A stretch of 34,540 nt of DNA. It comes from a virus. The position numbers were made by a program, and so were the translations under genes. Position 1 is the stretch's first letter, and every line of letters starts with the position of its first letter. The notes under the pieces were generated by a model, which worked only from the letters and a program-made list of their open reading frames with translations, did not search any database and was not told the origin of the DNA. The DNA lies in the IMG/VR virus record IMGVR_UViG_3300030116_004158, positions 1 through 34,540 of that record; one strand, written 5' to 3'. Positions 17,834-24,335 of the stretch are shown here, in pieces.

Positions 17834-18069
17834 TCTTCTTCCTCCTCATCGGGTACACATAGATTAACAATAAATTCTGTTTGAACATCTTGAATGTCAT
17901 AATTATTTTTTATGTTTTGTAAAAAGGTATCTAATGAATCATGTAAATATTTTACAAACTCATCATCATCTAATTTACCGTAATCTTGTTCACAAATAGG
18001 AAATTCTATATTCTTGTAACCTCCTACTTTACTTTTAATTACATAATAAAAAGATGTAAAGATATTCAT
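17830..18069 (-). CDS. Unknown acidic protein ending in a five-Glu tail
   Basis: 79 aa. The N-terminus is aromatic and mildly hydrophobic (MNIFTSFYYVIKSKVGGYK), the middle acidic (YGKLDDDEFVKYLHDSLDTF), and the end reads VNLCVPDEEEEE. The C-terminal Glu run is the same DNA that forms the ribosome site for the next gene. Starts in an ATGA overlap with the 38-aa gene. No family recognised. Confidence 0.5.
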   Translation of the reverse strand: MNIFTSFYYVIKSKVGGYKNIEFPICEQDYGKLDDDEFVKYLHDSLDTFLQNIKNNYDIQDVQTEFIVNLCVPDEEEEE

Positions 18070-18182
18070 TCTTCTTCCTCCTTTATTTGTTTTAGCGGTC
18101 TAATACCTTGTATACAAGGCAAACATTTTCTAAAGCCCCTATGGGCTAGATTCATACAATCTTTTACAACACATATTCTCAT
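18066..18182 (-). CDS. 38-aa zinc-binding miniprotein with Glu tail
   Basis: Short frame with CVVKDC near the start and KCLPC in the middle, a C-x4-C / C-x2-C zinc-knuckle arrangement, then a basic stretch and IKEEEE at the end. ATG at 18182 has GGAG nine bases upstream; the in-frame ATG at 18191 touches the GGAG directly and is less likely. TGA overlaps the next ATG. Its opening resembles the 46-aa protein at 12131-12271. Function unknown; DNA, RNA or protein binding is possible. Confidence 0.5.
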   Translation of the reverse strand: MRICVVKDCMNLAHRGFRKCLPCIQGIRPLKQIKEEEE

Positions 18183-18183
18183 T

Positions 18184-18429
18184 TCATTCATCTCCATTCA
18201 TTACATTTATCATTTTTTTCCATTCTTCAAATGTATAGGTTTCTTTATTACTAGGTGACCTATACTTACCTAGACTTAATTCTAAAAATGCTTCAGTCAT
18301 TCCACATTTAGAACATATTTCTGTTTCATTATTATACCTAGATAAAGCACCAGGATATTTACCCTTATGTTTTTCATTAGGTATTGCCCCTCCACAAATA
18401 GGACAATTATCTGTTATCTCCGCTTCCAT
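18184..18429 (-). CDS. Zinc-ribbon protein
   Basis: 81 aa from ATG 18429, where GAGG lies 8 bases upstream inside the end of the mazG-like gene. Two CxxC knuckles, CPICGG (C9, C12) and ICSKCG (C39, C42), are spaced as in a classic zinc ribbon. A helical tail follows (YTFEEWKKMINVM). It overlaps the upstream gene by 23 bases, which suggests coupled translation. Similar ribbons occur in transcription-related and DNA-binding proteins, but nothing here points to one role. Confidence 0.6.
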   Translation of the reverse strand: MEAEITDNCPICGGAIPNEKHKGKYPGALSRYNNETEICSKCGMTEAFLELSLGKYRSPSNKETYTFEEWKKMINVMNGDE

Positions 18430-18730
18430 GTATAACGCCTCTTTCACTTCTAGATTTCAACTTGAGTACATTATTTTCTGCTATTTCTTCAAGAGTTAAA
18501 CCAAATTCATTTGCACAATTAGCAATATACCACAATACATCACCTAGTTCATTCATAATATCTATTTGACAATCTTCAATTGATTTATTATCTCTAATCA
18601 TCTTTTTTACTTTTTCAGCAACCTCTCCTGCTTCACCTGTTAAACCAAGTGCTGTATAATACAAACCTAGTTCTTTAGGATAAAGAGCAGTAGATAATGC
18701 TAATTCCTGATATTCATTCATTGTAGTCAT
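18407..18730 (-). CDS. MazG-like nucleotide pyrophosphohydrolase
   Basis: 107 aa. The all-alpha NTP-pyrophosphatase signature is present: GLTGEAGEVAEKVKK (E33, E36, E39) followed after ~25 residues by NELGDVLWYIANCA (E61, D64), which together bind Mg2+. It would hydrolyse (d)NTPs to monophosphates. Small MazG enzymes are common in marine viruses, where they are thought to clean nucleotide pools or alter ppGpp signalling. The length suits the single-domain form. ATG at 18730 is in an ATGA overlap after GGAGGAAGAAGA. Confidence 0.85.
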   Translation of the reverse strand: MTTMNEYQELALSTALYPKELGLYYTALGLTGEAGEVAEKVKKMIRDNKSIEDCQIDIMNELGDVLWYIANCANEFGLTLEEIAENNVLKLKSRSERGVIHGSGDNR

Positions 18731-18945
18731 TCTTCTTCCTCCTCTTTATTCATAGCCTTTTGTAGATATTGTGTAATATCTGCAATTAGATTAATCTGTC
18801 CTAAATGATAAGAAATTCTTTCTTCAACAGTCATTTCACTATTTGTTCTTTCTTTCATATATCCTTCTAAGTCATCATAACCTGCTTCTTTTAAAGCAAG
18901 TTGTAATTCACTTGTTGCTGGTCCTAAATAATTTAATAAATTCAT
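18727..18945 (-). CDS. Unknown helical protein ending in a five-Glu tail
   Basis: 72 aa, helical (PATSELQLALKEAGYDDLEG, then ISYHLGQINLIADITQYLQK), ending NKEEEEE. No cysteines. The tail codons double as the ribosome site of the MazG-like gene and the stop overlaps its ATG. The start is in an ATGA overlap with the upstream gene. Possibly a partner of its neighbours; no family recognised. Confidence 0.5.
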   Translation of the reverse strand: MNLLNYLGPATSELQLALKEAGYDDLEGYMKERTNSEMTVEERISYHLGQINLIADITQYLQKAMNKEEEEE

Positions 18946-19148
18946 TCTTCTTCATCTCCTTCTTTATTTTTCTTTTGTTCTTTTTCGTGCTTACAAATTG
19001 GGCAATCATCAATATATTCTTTACACCAACCATTATCATGTAATATTTTTGCTGCTTCCATATTAATCAGTTGTTGAAAGTATTGTTGCATTTGTAATAT
19101 TAATCCTAATACTTCTTCAATTGGTTTCTTTTCTATTTCTTCTGTCAT
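18942..19148 (-). CDS. Unknown small protein with a CPICKH knuckle
   Basis: 68 aa from ATG 19148 (AGGTG 6 bases upstream; a GTG 9 bases earlier opens the frame). A long amphipathic helix (VLGLILQMQQYFQQLINMEAAK) precedes WCKEYIDDCPICKH, a possible zinc site of three Cys and one His. The end is EGDEEE. It follows the PCNA-like gene by 5 bases. No function assigned. Confidence 0.5.
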   Translation of the reverse strand: MTEEIEKKPIEEVLGLILQMQQYFQQLINMEAAKILHDNGWCKEYIDDCPICKHEKEQKKNKEGDEEE

Positions 19149-19153
19149 TTTAT

Positions 19154-19909
19154 TCACCTTTGTATTCTTGGTGCTCTTAGCATAGCAAATCCACCACTAA
19201 TTACTGATAATGGTGCATCGTCATTAAAAGATAATACTGTTGTAGCACTATCTAAATGCTTATAGAATGGGGCACTAACATCCATTGTTGCTTCTATTCC
19301 TAAATGTTCTACGGGTTCTATTTCTACTATTACTTCTTCAGTTTCTTTAGAAGAACTAACTTTAAGAACTTCACCATTAAAATCCAATTGAAAAATTGAA
19401 TTTCCAACGGCTTCACAAGATTTCATAGCCTCTTGTAATTCTTTAGTTGAAACTTTGATTCTTGTATTGAGAGTTGTTTTTGGAGTAATAGCAATTCCTT
19501 TTTCCATGTCACGATTAACATTATAGTTTTGACTTGTTCTTAGAATAGCATCATTACTTTCATGTCGTTCTAAAATAGGAATCTTAGCGGTCATACCATT
19601 TACATTAACTTTGAGAACATTATCATCTAAAGCGATAGTAGTAATACCATCTTTGAGATACTTTAGAAGAATATCTGAATCAATAGCAATTCTACCTGAT
19701 TCAGTATTATATTCATTATCAATATTAATTTTCTTTTGAACATATGTATAGTTATCACCATTATATAAATAACATTCATCACCAATACTAATTACAATAT
19801 TAGATGCTAATGACATATTCTTATTAGTCAACCCACTATTCCATTTACCTTTCAATAAAACACTTTCTATATCTTTCTTAAATTCTTTTCCATCTATTCT
19901 AAATTTCAT
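19154..19909 (-). CDS. PCNA-like sliding clamp
   Basis: 251 aa from ATG 19909, 4 bases after GGTGAT. The length is right for an archaeal PCNA (about 245-250 aa). Features fitting the fold are KFRIDGKEFKKDIESVL at the start, an inter-domain stretch after IPILER, KVSTKELQEAMKSCEAVG opening the second domain, and the end VLSFNDDAPLSVISGGFAMLRAPRI, resembling the archaeal C-terminal strand that finishes in LLAPRI. Sequence identity is low, so the call leans on these patterns plus context: an RFC small subunit and PIP-box proteins lie in the same array. It would encircle DNA and hold PolB and other partners. Confidence 0.75.
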   Translation of the reverse strand: MKFRIDGKEFKKDIESVLLKGKWNSGLTNKNMSLASNIVISIGDECYLYNGDNYTYVQKKINIDNEYNTESGRIAIDSDILLKYLKDGITTIALDDNVLKVNVNGMTAKIPILERHESNDAILRTSQNYNVNRDMEKGIAITPKTTLNTRIKVSTKELQEAMKSCEAVGNSIFQLDFNGEVLKVSSSKETEEVIVEIEPVEHLGIEATMDVSAPFYKHLDSATTVLSFNDDAPLSVISGGFAMLRAPRIQR

Positions 19910-19929
19910 TTCTATCACCATTAAAAATA

Positions 19930-19999
19930 TTGGGGAAACAACAAGGGCGGAGGAAGAAACCCTATCCTACTGTTGTTTTTTAATTGGACAAAACCCCAA
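19930..19999. other. Nested inverted repeats before the PCNA gene
   Basis: Three nested arms are visible: TTGGGG (19930-19935) with CCCCAA (19994-19999), AAACAACA (19936-19943) with TGTTGTTT (19971-19978), and AGGG (19944-19947) with CCCT (19960-19963). The loop on the + strand holds GGCGGAGGAAG. This is the main non-coding stretch between leftward genes (19910-20044) and is richer in G/C than its surroundings. It could be a structured leader of the PCNA message, an antisense RNA or an origin-like element. Folding is by eye. Confidence 0.5.
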
Positions 20000-20007
20000 C
20001 TATCATC

Positions 20008-20041
20008 GGTTGTGTAGGCTAATTATTTAGCCTGTATAACC
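20008..20041. other. 15-bp hairpin, fully paired only as + strand RNA
   Basis: The core AGGCTAATTATTTAGCCT is a perfect 7-bp stem with a 4-base loop. The flanks GGTTGTGT and GTATAACC extend it to 15 bp if G:U pairs are allowed on the + strand. On the - strand three of those positions become mismatches. It lies 3 bases past the Sak4-like gene's stop. It could end transcription of the upstream leftward genes, or be part of a + strand RNA. Confidence 0.5.
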
Positions 20042-20044
20042 AAT

Positions 20045-20959
20045 TTAAAGAGTACCAATCTTTAATTCCTCTAATCCATTCCAAGTAATATTTCCACCAT
20101 CACTTTCCATTAATGTAAATACTTGACCTACATTTTCTGAGTTAGTTTTTGATTTCTTTACTTTGGCAGTTAGTTTCAAACTCTTTCCTCTTTCTTCTAC
20201 ATTACACTCAATATGCTGATAAAGTTTTGCAGTAGTAGACTTTTCCCAATCGGGCTTTGTTCCTACAATATCAAAACCATCATGCACTTCTTTCATATGA
20301 GTAATAAAGAACTTATGACAGTTTAACTGACAAGCAGCCTTAAACAATCTTTTGTATTCTTCATTTCTTGCAAACCATTGTGTCGGTACCATTTTTACTT
20401 TATCTGCTGCTCTTGGGTCTTTACCTTTAATATGATTTAAACGAGCAATCATGTTAGTAGTATCTAACCATGAATCAAGTCCATCAAAAATAATTGCTTT
20501 AACAGCCTTTACTTCAACTTCTTCACCATCATATTCAATCTTACCTGTTGTAATTGCTTCATTAACCATAGCAATAAAGTATCTACTCATATCAGATGTT
20601 GCTAAATAATCAACAGTCATATCATCATTATATACATAAGGATTAAAAATAACTACTTTTTCATCTGCACTCCAATGTTGTCTCCAAGTTGGTTCAGCAC
20701 CTTCATCATAATCTAATACAAAAATCCAATGTGTATCTTTTTCATCATCTGTACGACAATCTAATGCTACACCTGTTTTACCTGTTCCTGGATTTCCACT
20801 AATACCACAAATCATATATGCTGATTCCTGTTCTAATAGATTCTTTCTTTGTTGCATGGCTCTTAGTTTTGCTTGTTTAAAAGCACTAATTCCATCTTCA
20901 TTCTTTGCTTGTGTTAATACTGCACCAGCCGCATTTCCTTTCTTATTTCCTATTCCCAT
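20045..20959 (-). CDS. RecA/RadA-superfamily ATPase, Sak4-like
   Basis: 304 aa from ATG 20959 (GGAG nine bases upstream). Walker A is GNPGTGKT (55-62), Walker B is AIIFDGLDSW (155-164), and the intervening VLDYDEGAEP and NPYVYND stretches resemble the phage AAA_24/Sak4 family, shortened RecA relatives used for single-strand annealing or strand exchange. A Lys/Gln-rich N-terminal helix precedes the core, and the end LKIGTL is short. Location between the OB-fold protein and PCNA fits replication-linked recombination. A RadA recombinase proper is less likely because the N-terminal HhH domain is absent. Confidence 0.65.
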   Translation of the reverse strand: MGIGNKKGNAAGAVLTQAKNEDGISAFKQAKLRAMQQRKNLLEQESAYMICGISGNPGTGKTGVALDCRTDDEKDTHWIFVLDYDEGAEPTWRQHWSADEKVVIFNPYVYNDDMTVDYLATSDMSRYFIAMVNEAITTGKIEYDGEEVEVKAVKAIIFDGLDSWLDTTNMIARLNHIKGKDPRAADKVKMVPTQWFARNEEYKRLFKAACQLNCHKFFITHMKEVHDGFDIVGTKPDWEKSTTAKLYQHIECNVEERGKSLKLTAKVKKSKTNSENVGQVFTLMESDGGNITWNGLEELKIGTL

Positions 20960-20960
20960 T

Positions 20961-21182
20961 TCATTCATCTCCAATCAATTCTTTATATTGTTCTTTTACT
21001 TCTTCAAATTGTGTTTCAAACACTTGTCTAGTAAACATTTTACCAGACTTCATATGTATTCTAATTGAATACATATCTTGCTCACTAATGACTTCATCAT
21101 CAGCAATCTTTTTCCATTCAATTGTTTCTACTTCATCTAAGTCTAAACAAATCTGATTCATTCTAATATATCTTCCTTTCAT
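20961..21182 (-). CDS. Unknown small protein before the Sak4-like ATPase
   Basis: 73 aa from ATG 21182 (AAAGGTG 6 bases upstream, geometry identical to the OB-fold gene). A short beta-rich stretch (YIRMNQICLDLDEVETIEW) and an alternating strand (MYSIRIHMKSGKMFTRQVF) precede a helical acidic end (FEEVKEQYKELIGDE). The pattern suggests a small alpha/beta domain. Its stop lies just before the next ATG. No family recognised. Confidence 0.5.
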   Translation of the reverse strand: MKGRYIRMNQICLDLDEVETIEWKKIADDEVISEQDMYSIRIHMKSGKMFTRQVFETQFEEVKEQYKELIGDE

Positions 21183-21200
21183 TTTTTTCACCTTTATTTG

Positions 21201-21260
21201 GTATAGGCTTCGCACCTACATGACCGTCATTAACGCCTACGATTACACATCATAAATATA
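21201..21260 (-). promoter_or_regulatory. Candidate internal promoter and structured leader
   Basis: A 78-base gap (21183-21260) ahead of the 73-aa gene. On the - strand TATATTTAT (21252-21260) can serve as a TATA box; a start ~25 bases on would leave a leader of about 45-50 bases. That leader holds an 11-base palindrome ATGACCGTCAT (21220-21230) inside weaker arms TAGGC/GCCTA (21204-21208, 21235-21239). Possible operator or RNA hairpin; by eye only. Confidence 0.35.
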
Positions 21261-21416
21261 TCAATTCATTTCCGCTAGTCTATCAGATAATAGCAATAAG
21301 GCTGATGCCCACAATCCAACAAAGATACCTAAGTTTTCATCATGTAAAGCATAAATACCAATACTACCTAAAATAGATACTAGACTACTATAAAATCCTA
21401 TTTTCTTATAATTCAT
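21261..21416 (-). CDS. 51-aa membrane protein with two spans
   Basis: Short frame with two hydrophobic segments: IGFYSSLVSILGSIGIYAL (~6-24) and LGIFVGLWASALLLL (~29-43), joined by HDEN. It begins MNYKK and ends SDRLAEMN. ATG at 21416 follows GGTGAT, which lies across the OB-fold gene's stop. It is one of two small membrane proteins inside the replication array, so it might anchor replication proteins to the membrane; that is speculation. Confidence 0.55.
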   Translation of the reverse strand: MNYKKIGFYSSLVSILGSIGIYALHDENLGIFVGLWASALLLLSDRLAEMN

Positions 21417-21421
21417 TATAA

Positions 21422-22663
21422 TCACCAATAGTTAATTTCTTCATCTGTTGCTACTGCTTCTTGTGGTGCGCCTAATGCTACTCTTGGTAGAATACCATAA
21501 ACATTTAGAGAAACAGGGTTATATTCATCTTCAAGATAATTACCATCTTCATCTTTCTTTTGTGTTTGGTTTGTACGACCAACAATAATTACATCACTAC
21601 CTACACCAAAATCAATATCAATGTTAGAAGGAATCCAACAAGGGGTTGAATCAGGTAAATCATCTTCATCAAAACCATAGTTTGCATCAGCAGGTTCAAT
21701 CCATAATACACAGTTTCCTGTCTTTTCATTTCTGTTTAGATTCATGCTACTAACAATTCCATCTGTAATACATAGTTTCATTCCTGGATTTTGTGCTTGA
21801 GTAGTATGGAAATCTTCAATTTCAATTAGGTCTGCAACCCAATCACCCATACATTCACCAACTAAATCTTCCATAGAAAGAGAACTTGTATCAACATACA
21901 AATCAGATTCAGGGTCTAAGTTCTTATTGTATTGTAGAGAACCAAGTGTTCTTCCCTTAATTCCATAAGCAGCATTTCTATCTTCATTAAACAAAGCATT
22001 CAAGTGTAGCCACTCAAAGCAATCAACATTAAATGATTTTGCTGCTTCATTCTTTAGTCCAAGAGTCCAATATTGATAATCTCCTGAATCAGTCTTTGCA
22101 ATAAGATGTGCTCTCAATCTAAATTCTTCAGCAGGTAGAGGCTTTCCATAACGAGGGTTTTTATCTCCACTCATAAATGCCTTAATATTATCAATAGGAA
22201 CAATCCACTTATCTTCATCTACTTCAATTGCAGAATTGGGTAATTGTGGAATATTCTTTGTTTCAACTTCACCATCAATAACTTGACTCTTTTCATATCC
22301 ACCATCAACAAGTACAACTTCAGCACATCGTTCTTCATTAAATGGAGTATTAGGATTACTTCGGTAATCACTCAATAGAGTTTTTCTTCGCCATTCTTGA
22401 ACATCTCTTGCAGGTTCAGCACCAACAATAAATCCAAAAGCATCATTACCAAAACTACTTCTTTGTGTTGAAGAAGAAGCACCCTTCAAACTACCTCTAA
22501 CAAAATTACGAGTCAAGGTCAATGCTACCATAGCCTGTCTATCGTTATCTGTATCAAGATTATTTGAAGAAGCAATCTCATTATATTTCTCCATCATTTC
22601 TTCATTTGTTTTTCCTAACTTTGTCGCTAGTCCATTCAATTCATTTTCAATTCTTTCATTCAT
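21422..22663 (-). CDS. Candidate RPA-like single-stranded DNA-binding protein
   Basis: 413 aa from ATG 22663; AAAGGTG sits 6 bases upstream and the longer Lys/Glu-rich extension reads through the leader. Residues ~300-400 look like an OB fold of RPA type: LCITDGIVSSMNLNRNEKTG, VLWIEPA, then GVGSDVIIVGRTNQTQ and SLNVYGILP. An upstream region (~150-230) may hold a second OB fold. The tail is acidic (EEINYW), as in many SSBs that recruit partners. Context is strong: it lies between RFC and the Sak4-like ATPase. The fold assignment is moderate; I see no zinc finger. Confidence 0.5.
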   Translation of the reverse strand: MNERIENELNGLATKLGKTNEEMMEKYNEIASSNNLDTDNDRQAMVALTLTRNFVRGSLKGASSSTQRSSFGNDAFGFIVGAEPARDVQEWRRKTLLSDYRSNPNTPFNEERCAEVVLVDGGYEKSQVIDGEVETKNIPQLPNSAIEVDEDKWIVPIDNIKAFMSGDKNPRYGKPLPAEEFRLRAHLIAKTDSGDYQYWTLGLKNEAAKSFNVDCFEWLHLNALFNEDRNAAYGIKGRTLGSLQYNKNLDPESDLYVDTSSLSMEDLVGECMGDWVADLIEIEDFHTTQAQNPGMKLCITDGIVSSMNLNRNEKTGNCVLWIEPADANYGFDEDDLPDSTPCWIPSNIDIDFGVGSDVIIVGRTNQTQKKDEDGNYLEDEYNPVSLNVYGILPRVALGAPQEAVATDEEINYW

Positions 22664-22703
22664 TTTTTTCACCTTTTCTTTTTCTTTTTCTTTTGTTTTT
22701 GTT

Positions 22704-23609
22704 CTACATAAATTGTGAAGCAAACCAAGACACTAAAATCTTCGGTGTCATATTACGGCTTCTCCATTCCATTTCTCCAATATGCGCTAGGCTCTTAAAC
22801 ATATCTTGTCTATTTAATTCCATATCTAATACACATTGATGAAGATTATTACATATTTCTTTTACACTTCGCCCAAGAAAAACTTCTTGTAAAAGTAAAT
22901 CATGGGCTTTTCCTGCATTCCCTGAATGTAGGTATTTTAAAATCTCATTATAATTATTCATAAACTCCTTAGTTTTTTCTTTAAGACTAGTATTACTAAA
23001 TGCACTTGCTTGTAATTCATTAATTGCTCTACGCATATCACCATTAAGTGTTTCACAGAAACTAACTACTTCTTCTCTAAGTGCTACTACTTGTTCTTCA
23101 TTACATATATCCCATAACATATCAGTCATATCTTCTACATTAAGAGGAGTAAATAGATAATTAGCACATCTACTTCTAATAGGATATTCAACCATATGTT
23201 CATCATTACAAGTAATAATAAATCTAACATTGGTTGCTCTTTCCATTGTTCTCTTTAATGCTCTTTGAGAATCTTTAGTCATACCATCTAATTCATCTAA
23301 CAACATAACCTTAAATGGAACATCACTAGTAGATTTTAGATTAGCAAATGTACTAATAGTTTCTCTAATAGTATCTAACTTTCTATCTTGACTTGCATTA
23401 ATTTCTTTAAAGTCTGTATCAAAGTTTTCACCTAAGAATTGTTTAGCAAGAATTAAACCTGCTGTTGTTTTACCTGTACCACCCATTCCATAGATTAATA
23501 CATTTGGCATATCATTTCTTTCAATCCAATACTTAGCATCATCAACAAACTTTCTTTGTCCTCTAATATCTTCTAACCTTTGTGGTCTATACTTTTCTGT
23601 CCAATTCAT
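22704..23609 (-). CDS. Replication factor C small subunit (clamp loader ATPase)
   Basis: 301 aa. NWTEKYRPQRLEDIRGQ (RFC box II) opens the protein. Walker A is GMGGTGKTT (41-49), Walker B LLDELDGMT (103-111, DELD rather than DEAD), sensor 1 IITCND and the SRC motif RSRCANY (145-151) follow. The rest matches the helical lid and a collar domain. It is slightly shorter than cellular RFC-S (~320 aa). It loads the PCNA-like ring. The start overlaps the 31-aa gene (ATGA) after GAGGAAGAAGA. A partner large subunit might be the P-loop protein at 24335-25174. Confidence 0.93.
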   Translation of the reverse strand: MNWTEKYRPQRLEDIRGQRKFVDDAKYWIERNDMPNVLIYGMGGTGKTTAGLILAKQFLGENFDTDFKEINASQDRKLDTIRETISTFANLKSTSDVPFKVMLLDELDGMTKDSQRALKRTMERATNVRFIITCNDEHMVEYPIRSRCANYLFTPLNVEDMTDMLWDICNEEQVVALREEVVSFCETLNGDMRRAINELQASAFSNTSLKEKTKEFMNNYNEILKYLHSGNAGKAHDLLLQEVFLGRSVKEICNNLHQCVLDMELNRQDMFKSLAHIGEMEWRSRNMTPKILVSWFASQFM

Positions 23610-23701
23610 TCTTCTTCCTCTCCTATATATCCTAATCCTTTACATTCAGGACATGGCATTTCAATAGCCACACCTGAACCATTACATGATTCACAAATCA
23701 T
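23606..23701 (-). CDS. 31-aa DnaJ-type zinc-finger miniprotein
   Basis: A tiny frame carrying both halves of a DnaJ-like zinc finger: CESCNGSG and CPECKGLG (CxxCxGxG twice, 9 residues apart), ending IGEEEE. ATG at 23701 overlaps the stop of the 42-aa gene, and its TGA overlaps the RFC ATG. No J domain is present. It resembles the zinc parts of the 119-aa and 129-aa proteins nearby. Such a bare finger could bind unfolded protein or a partner; no role is proven. Confidence 0.6.
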   Translation of the reverse strand: MICESCNGSGVAIEMPCPECKGLGYIGEEEE

Positions 23702-23826
23702 AGTAATACCAACCCAATCATAATAACAGTAGCAATATTTACTGCTGTTACAATTAATAGTATTCTATTTCCTCGTTCTATATTATCATTTAATTTATCT
23801 AATAATTCATTCGTCTTTTCCATCAT
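23698..23826 (-). CDS. 42-aa single-span membrane protein
   Basis: Frame with a charged N-terminal helix (NELLDKLNDNIERGNR) followed by one membrane helix (ILLIVTAVNIATVIMIGLVLL) ending the protein. This helix-plus-terminal-TM plan is like the holin-like protein at 7525-7734. Two Met codons start it (23826, 23823) after GTGAT; it overlaps the upstream gene by 20 bases and the next gene by ATGA. Confidence 0.5.
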   Translation of the reverse strand: MMEKTNELLDKLNDNIERGNRILLIVTAVNIATVIMIGLVLL

Positions 23827-24166
23827 TTTCAATCACTTCTTTCTTATTACAATCTTCACATGGTTTTGAATTTTTATAACCTGAACCATCACAGGTTGTA
23901 CATATATTTATCTTTTGATAAGTATTACCTTTTTTACTTCTACTAACAACATAATTAGAATTAGTAGAACAGTAATGCGATACTTTACCTTTATGAGGAA
24001 CATATGCTAAACTAGATGTTCTTTCCTGATTTTCAATATAAGTTATAATAGCATCAACAACTTGATGTGTACTTCTTTCAACACCGTCATTCATTATTTT
24101 ATCTATATATCTTTCAGCAAATGTTTTCTTAAATGTTCTATCTTTTCCATTATATCGTCTAGCCAT
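23807..24166 (-). CDS. Basic protein with C-terminal DnaJ-type zinc finger
   Basis: 119 aa. The N-terminal ~75 residues are basic and helical, possibly a winged-helix-like domain (DGVERSTHQVVDAIITYIEN then KGKVSHYCSTNSNYVV). The C-terminal ~30 residues carry ICTTCDGSGYKNSKPCEDC, a CxxCxGxG plus CxxC finger. GGGTGATATA precedes ATG 24166. The basic charge and finger suggest nucleic-acid binding. It sits four genes downstream of the ligase, among RFC-associated small genes. No family recognised. Confidence 0.55.
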   Translation of the reverse strand: MARRYNGKDRTFKKTFAERYIDKIMNDGVERSTHQVVDAIITYIENQERTSSLAYVPHKGKVSHYCSTNSNYVVSRSKKGNTYQKINICTTCDGSGYKNSKPCEDCNKKEVIENDGKDE

Positions 24167-24170
24167 TATA

Positions 24171-24335
24171 TCACCCCATCTCTACATATCTCATCGCTTC
24201 TTGTGGATTCATATCATTTTCATAAAAATCACGCCAAACTCTAAAACCTGCTTTATTTTTAATATCTTTATCTATATGTCCTAACCAAGTAGAATAGGCT
24301 ACACCCATTCCTTTTCTAATATTTCTCATCTTCAT
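24171..24335 (-). CDS. 54-aa unknown basic protein
   Basis: Short frame MKMRNIRKGMGV... with a Trp/Tyr-rich middle (AYSTWLGHIDKDIKNKAGF), then VWRDFYENDMNPQEAMRYVE. ATG at 24335 overlaps the preceding stop by one base (TAATG) and lies 5 bases after GGTGAT. The TGA is 4 bases before the next start. Both ends in register with neighbours support it as a real gene; function unknown. Confidence 0.55.
   Translation of the reverse strand: MKMRNIRKGMGVAYSTWLGHIDKDIKNKAGFRVWRDFYENDMNPQEAMRYVEMG

Noticed and set aside
17580-18258. + strand frames opposite the tiny-gene cluster
   Set aside because: Phe/Leu/Ser-rich shadows of Lys/Glu-rich leftward genes; the leftward genes have coupled starts.
19922-20044. 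A tRNA in the structured gap
   Set aside because: No T-loop or acceptor-stem arrangement can be drawn; the hairpins do not form a cloverleaf.
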